Assembly (NCBI GenBank): GCA_021821185.1
Contig: JAKACU010000086.1
Location: 1-7,620 of the forward strand
Direction of reading: 5' to 3'
DNA: 7,620 bases
Source: Bacillota bacterium
GTDB lineage: Bacteria; Bacillota; Bacilli; Alicyclobacillales; SLC66
Shown here: positions 5,238 through 7,620 of the stretch, in pieces
How the letters are laid out: every line of letters begins with the position of its first letter
Position numbering within the stretch: the first letter of the stretch is position 1
Notes under the pieces: generated by a model
The model's input: only the letters and a program-made list of their open reading frames with translations
Databases searched by the model: none
Told to the model about the DNA's origin: nothing
Made by a program: the position numbers and the translations under genes

Positions 5238-5426
5238 ATGCACTTTTACTTGCAAAGACATCGAGAAGAAAAGGGATTTACACAAGTGCAACTTGCCAAA
5301 CGAAGTGGAGTTTCTCAAGCGTTTATTTCAAAAATTGAAAGCGGCGAAAGGATTCCAACGGTGTATATTGCGAAGAAGTTGGCAATTGTACTAGAAACAA
5401 CGGTAGATGCGTTGATCGAGGTGTGA
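5238..5426 (+). CDS. XRE-family (Cro/CI-type) HTH transcriptional regulator
   Basis: This 62-aa single-domain protein is almost entirely the helix-turn-helix: LQRHREEKGFTQVQLAKRSG (5-24), then the recognition helix region VSQAFISKIESGERIP (25-40) and the closing helices with LETTVDALIEV. Such minimal XRE proteins dimerise and bind palindromic operators; many control mobile-element genes or act as antitoxins. GGTGGTG (5224-5230) is 7 nt before ATG 5238. It has no effector-binding domain, so it either senses nothing itself or works with a partner. Its neighbours are the divergent GNAT gene and, immediately downstream, the insulating hairpin of toxin locus C, which acts as its terminator. Confidence 0.9.
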   Translation: MHFYLQRHREEKGFTQVQLAKRSGVSQAFISKIESGERIPTVYIAKKLAIVLETTVDALIEV

Positions 5427-5448
5427 GGTTTATATCCGTGTAAAAGAT

Positions 5449-5486
5449 AAATGAGACAAGCGCCGAATCGTGCCTGTCTTATTTTT
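5449..5486. terminator. Conserved hairpin/terminator in front of locus C
   Basis: AAATGAGACAAGC (5449-5461) pairs with GCCTGTCTTATTT (5472-5484), keeping the A-C mismatch of the B copy and replacing two stem pairs by T-A and G-T. TTTTT follows. It terminates the XRE gene and insulates the toxin promoter, whose TG element lies at the end of the T-run. Confidence 0.7.
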
Positions 5487-5494
5487 GCTATACT
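5486..5494 (+). promoter_or_regulatory. Extended -10 promoter of toxin C
   Basis: TGCTATACT combines a TGn extension with TATACT. The predicted start is near 5501, so the RNA begins with GGAAGGGT exactly as in locus B (seven bases between the end of the -10 and GGAAGGGT in both). Confidence 0.6.
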
Positions 5495-5501
5495 ATTTGA
5501 T

Positions 5502-5557
5502 GGAAGGGTGTTTCACTTCTGCCTTTCCTCCTACGTCTAAGACGAAAGGAGGTGAGG
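5502..5557 (+). promoter_or_regulatory. Translation-inhibiting leader of locus C
   Basis: GGAAGGGT (5502-5509) can pair fully, with two wobble pairs, with the terminator arm GCCCTTCT (5762-5769). CTTCTGCC (5516-5523) is perfectly complementary to GGCAGAAG (5734-5741). CCTTTCCTCC (5522-5531) pairs with the ribosome binding site GGAGGTGAGG (5548-5557) with one T-T mismatch, capped by CGTC-TAA-GACG (5534-5544). The cap differs in sequence from that of locus B but keeps a hairpin. Confidence 0.65.
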
Positions 5558-5560
5558 GGA

Positions 5561-5728
5561 TTGAGTGTGATTGAACTATTGCTCCGCATTATCATTGAGT
5601 TAATCGAACTGGTAACCGCATGGTCTAACATGGCGGCCGCCAGAGAGAAAAACAAGAAGTACAAGCGGATCAAGGGGAGAAAAACACGAAGGAACGGCAA
5701 CGGGTGCAACCGTAAACGCCGTTCCTGA
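5561..5728 (+). CDS. Candidate type I toxin peptide C (55 aa)
   Basis: It starts at TTG 5561, 8 nt after GGAGG (5548-5552). The N-terminal 23 residues (MSVIELLLRIIIELIELVTA...) are hydrophobic but interrupted by Glu5, Arg9, Glu13 and Glu16, spaced like one face of a helix. This suggests an amphipathic helix rather than a plain transmembrane segment. The last 30 residues are extremely basic (REKNKKYKRIKGRKTRR and NRKRRS). I do not recognise the family. The frame sits exactly where peptide B sits in the duplicated shell, and the last codons again form the terminator of an antisense RNA. The amphipathic-plus-basic design differs from peptides A and B, so its target could be membrane or nucleic acid. 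The product is inferred from architecture; the internal ATG at codon 24 has no ribosome binding site. Confidence 0.62.
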   Translation: MSVIELLLRIIIELIELVTAWSNMAAAREKNKKYKRIKGRKTRRNGNGCNRKRRS

Positions 5729-5793
5729 TCCCTGGCAGAAGGGCGGGTATTTGCCTGCCATGCCCTTCTGCTTTGTTAGTGTAAGCATAGCAT
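5680..5793 (-). ncRNA. Predicted antisense RNA of locus C (type I antitoxin)
   Basis: The minus-strand promoter is CTCTTGCACG-TATATA (-10 at 5805-5800), with CTCTAT at -35 (17-nt spacer) as in locus B. Transcription from about 5793 runs leftwards across the toxin terminator and stop. It ends inside the ORF at GGAACGGC/GCCGTTCC (5691-5698/5718-5725), which contains an inner ACGG/CCGT stem and is followed on the minus strand by TTCGTGTTTTT. The expected length is about 110 nt. The promoter-proximal part (ATGCTATGCTTA on the minus strand) is shared with the B antisense RNA, so cross-recognition between loci is possible at that end only. Confidence 0.6.
5734..5775 (+). terminator. Terminator of toxin C mRNA
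   Basis: GCAGAAGGGC (5735-5744) and GCCCTTCTGC (5762-5771) form a perfect 10-bp stem with a short T-tract (TTTGTT). Both arms are complementary to parts of the mRNA leader. Confidence 0.75.
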
Positions 5794-5874
5794 TCGCGAT
5801 ATATACGTGCAAGAGTTTTTCCATAGAGCGGATATTTCAAGCGCTGATTTTGTTGGCGTTTTTTTTGTTTTGGT

Positions 5875-5997
5875 ATGAACAACATTGTCATCGACACAGA
5901 TCGACAAACATTTCAAGAAGCACTAATACTTTCTATCACTAAATGTGATAACATTTTCCAAAAAGGAGATGATGTGTTATTTGAGAAATTTCATTAA
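5875..5997 (+). CDS. Doubtful small ORF (40 aa) upstream of the membrane-protein gene
   Basis: The frame runs from ATG 5875 (MNNIVIDTDRQTFQEALILS...) to TAA 5995-5997. It reads like ordinary soluble protein, but there is no ribosome binding site before the ATG, and an inverted repeat plus a strong AAAAAGGAG lie inside it. It could be a remnant of a truncated gene at the junction with the toxin C block, or chance. Confidence 0.2.
   Translation: MNNIVIDTDRQTFQEALILSITKCDNIFQKGDDVLFEKFH
5934..5950. promoter_or_regulatory. Perfect inverted repeat, likely operator of the downstream gene
   Basis: TATCAC (5934-5939) and GTGATA (5945-5950) are perfect inverted repeats around TAAAT. TATCAC itself could be a -10, with TTTCAA (5911-5916) 17 nt upstream as a weak -35; a bound regulator would then cover the promoter. 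The binding protein is unknown. The site differs from the repeat in front of the XRE gene. Confidence 0.45.
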
Positions 5998-6043
5998 ATT
6001 TTATCAACAAAATAAAGGGGAGATTAATGTTGAATATGTCTAA
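5972..6043 (+). CDS. Possible leader peptide (23 aa) overlapping the next gene's start
   Basis: The strong AAAAAGGAG (5961-5968) has no long gene immediately behind it. It is followed by ATG ATG (5969/5972) opening a short frame, MCYLRNFIKFYQQNKGEINV and three more residues. That frame ends 17 nt inside the membrane-protein gene. The spacing of only 3 nt to ATG 5972 is short; GTG 5974 would give a 7-codon peptide instead. A translated leader that couples ribosomes to ATG 6027 is plausible but unproven. Confidence 0.3.
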   Translation: MCYLRNFIKFYQQNKGEINVEYV

Positions 6044-7620
6044 AGATTCATACCGCACCATGATGTTCTCTGTTTTAACCATTTTGAGTATCTTTTTCCC
6101 GTGGTATACCGCTAATATTGTATTAGCTCATTTGAATATTTCCCCCACGCAAATGAATGGATTGTGGGTAATCGTATTGCTTCTTGGATTAATCGGCATG
6201 GGAGCAAGTATTTTTCTGCATGATCGCCTTCGCTCCTTGGTTGATGCTATTATTGGTGGACTATTACTGGTAACGATACTTATAACAACGATTATGATGC
6301 AAAATTTAGCTGCTAACTTTGTGCAAGGTTTATTGAGTGGTTCGGATACCTCTTCAAACTTTATGAGTAATCTTTTATCTGGAAGTTCCGGAAATGATAT
6401 CACTCAACAGATTAGTGGATTTCTTCTAAGTGAGTCGTGGGGATTTTATATAGTAATTGGGCTTGGCCTAGCATTCTTAGCATTTGGATTGCATGATGTT
6501 ATGAAGCGAAAGGGTGAGAAGTTTTTTCCTGAAAATTGGCATGTACAAAACAAATTTCAAAAGGTTGGGAAGGCTACAGCAAACGTAGTAGTTAAAACAA
6601 GTAAGAATGTCCAATCAAATGTCAAATCTTCATACGAAGAACTTACATCAGAAAAAAAGAAAAAAGTAGTTCACCGTGCTGTGATTGGATCTTCATTACT
6701 TGCTGTAATTATTGCAGGTTTTTTCATTACTATGTCGGTCTATAACAATGAAAATAGTATACAAGCCACGTCAAATCAACTGTTGCGCGCAGTACGACGT
6801 AGAGACATAAGCGCGATTCAGCAAATTGTAGTCCCAACTCAAAAGGTATCTTCTCTAGCATGGACCGCATTTGCCAATGCGTGGCATGCTAATTTAGGCA
6901 ATTTCAATTCCATCATTCAGTCCATAGGAAACTCGAATGGAACAGTAACTTATGGCTCTGGTAACTCTGCTTCTTTGGCTCAAGATAATGGCACTCCCAT
7001 GTGGAATCAGATGAATTTTTTAGGTTTTACGCATTATCAAATGTACATGCCGGTCTTTACAACTTATCTATCAAACGGGAGGGACATTAATGGCAATGTA
7101 GTTCCTTGTACCTATCAGCTAGATGGTCACAAAGTTCAAAAATCGATCACTCTTTTAAATGGTTCTTATATATTTACGGCCTTGGCGCATTCTCACTTTG
7201 GTCCAATAACACAAGCGATAACTGCAGACGAAACATCAACAGCGTTAAGACCAGATTTTACAACGGACGCGCTTGAAATGACGGCGAATGATTTTAGCGG
7301 TGGGACGACTATTGAATTTAATGGAAAGAGTCAAGTTGTGAATTTTCAAAATAGCAATAGTTTATTTTCTTCTAATGACGCATTCACTATTCCGTTGTTT
7401 CCTGTTAGCAATGGAGACAACGTCATTGCAAAACTTTATTTTTCTTCGTTTGGTACGTATTTTGAAAACGGGACGGTTTCTACAGGGCAAGATACAAATG
7501 GTAACACTGTGGGACTTGTTACCTTTGCCACAGATTCCTCCCTCAATCACAAGTTATTTGAGACTATCGGGGAAACCATTAATCAATTTAATCTTTTTTC
7601 AACACAAGCTGCAAATACCG
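6027..7620 (+). CDS. Polytopic membrane protein with TcaA/YvbJ-like extracytoplasmic region (3' partial)
   Basis: The frame is open from ATG 6027 to the right edge (531 codons visible, no stop). AAAGGGGAG ends 4 nt before the ATG; TTG 6030 and ATG 6036 are alternative starts. Hydrophobic segments lie at about residues 13-35, 45-64, 71-91, 138-157 and 216-238. A basic cytoplasmic stretch (158-217, Lys-rich) precedes the last one, and roughly 290 residues predicted outside the membrane follow it. Just after the last segment, NQLLRAVRRRDISAIQQIV and the following helices resemble the first repeat of TcaA/YvbJ proteins (short helix, then RRD/KKD, then a long helix). The later HYQMYMPVFTTYLSN and GSYIFTALAHSHFG resemble their second domain. 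Typical TcaA proteins have a zinc ribbon and one membrane helix; here four extra helices replace the ribbon. The resemblance is by eye, and the function (cell-envelope stress or antibiotic response in TcaA) cannot be transferred with confidence. Confidence 0.7.
   Translation, partial: MLNMSKDSYRTMMFSVLTILSIFFPWYTANIVLAHLNISPTQMNGLWVIVLLLGLIGMGASIFLHDRLRSLVDAIIGGLLLVTILITTIMMQNLAANFVQGLLSGSDTSSNFMSNLLSGSSGNDITQQISGFLLSESWGFYIVIGLGLAFLAFGLHDVMKRKGEKFFPENWHVQNKFQKVGKATANVVVKTSKNVQSNVKSSYEELTSEKKKKVVHRAVIGSSLLAVIIAGFFITMSVYNNENSIQATSNQLLRAVRRRDISAIQQIVVPTQKVSSLAWTAFANAWHANLGNFNSIIQSIGNSNGTVTYGSGNSASLAQDNGTPMWNQMNFLGFTHYQMYMPVFTTYLSNGRDINGNVVPCTYQLDGHKVQKSITLLNGSYIFTALAHSHFGPITQAITADETSTALRPDFTTDALEMTANDFSGGTTIEFNGKSQVVNFQNSNSLFSSNDAFTIPLFPVSNGDNVIAKLYFSSFGTYFENGTVSTGQDTNGNTVGLVTFATDSSLNHKLFETIGETINQFNLFSTQAANT

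Larger units (their letters stand above)
5449..5868 (+). repeat. Locus C, second copy of the duplicated regulatory shell
   Basis: This is the counterpart of 3694-4084, with the same elements in the same order and nearly the same spacing around a different peptide. After the toxin stop the block continues with the terminator, TAAGCATAGCAT, the antisense promoter and CAAGCGC followed by GGCGTT and a run of eight T. The last part (AAGCGC/GCGTTT, 5839-5864) could act as a weak plus-strand terminator. Confidence 0.75.

Noticed and set aside
3694..5868. Repeated blocks considered as insertion-sequence ends or a CRISPR-like array.
   Set aside because: Only two copies about 1.75 kb apart in direct orientation, no transposase, no target duplication and no regular spacers; promoter, leader and terminator functions explain the conserved pieces better.
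5488..5897. Overlapping minus-strand frames of 73-75 codons opposite locus C.
   Set aside because: They overlap one another and the predicted antisense RNA and its terminator, and lack start signals; judged to be shadows of the toxin locus.
6128..6403. A 91-codon minus-strand frame.
   Set aside because: It is opposite the long membrane-protein gene, has no ribosome binding site, and reads as the reverse of hydrophobic codons.

Overview
The window looks like accessory DNA (an integrated element, plasmid or genomic island) of a low-to-mid GC Gram-positive bacterium, most likely a Bacillales-type Firmicute. This is inferred from strong AGGAGG-type ribosome binding sites, UUCG and U-tract terminators, a small holin-like toxin typical of Bacilli, and the gene mix. 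No species marker is present, so genus is not called.

Left part (1-3362), all on the plus strand. It begins with the 3' end of a large hydrophilic ORF that stays open to the window edge and ends at a UUCG-loop terminator. A free-standing HU-family DNA-binding protein follows. Next comes a tight three-gene run: a 276-aa protein with one N-terminal membrane anchor, a 139-aa soluble protein whose start overlaps it by 14 nt, and a compact CpaA/TadV-type prepilin peptidase with both catalytic Asp motifs. The peptidase suggests the run serves a pilus or pseudopilus; the two other products are not recognised.

Middle part (about 3357-5870). This is the most interesting region. It holds three compact loci (A, B, C) built like type I toxin-antitoxin modules. 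Each encodes a short hydrophobic/basic peptide (29, 47 and 55 aa) with a strong Shine-Dalgarno (SD) sequence locked in a hairpin. In each, the 5' end of the predicted mRNA is complementary to its 3' terminator stem (fold-back inhibition). Each also has a predicted antisense RNA, starting downstream on the minus strand, whose own terminator lies in the 3' end of the toxin ORF. Peptide A fits the known putative holin-like toxin family; B and C are not recognised. B and C share a nearly identical regulatory shell around different peptides, and paired substitutions in it support the fold-back. Between B and C sit an unrecognised 186-aa gene, a convergent GNAT acetyltransferase overlapping it by 59 nt, and a divergent XRE-type regulator.

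Right part (about 5875-7620). The DNA is visibly more AT-rich. It carries a perfect inverted repeat, two doubtful tiny ORFs and a long gene running off the right edge. That gene encodes five predicted membrane segments and a large extracytoplasmic region resembling the TcaA/YvbJ type.

Promoters, RNA structures and antisense RNAs were read by eye; none was folded or searched computationally.
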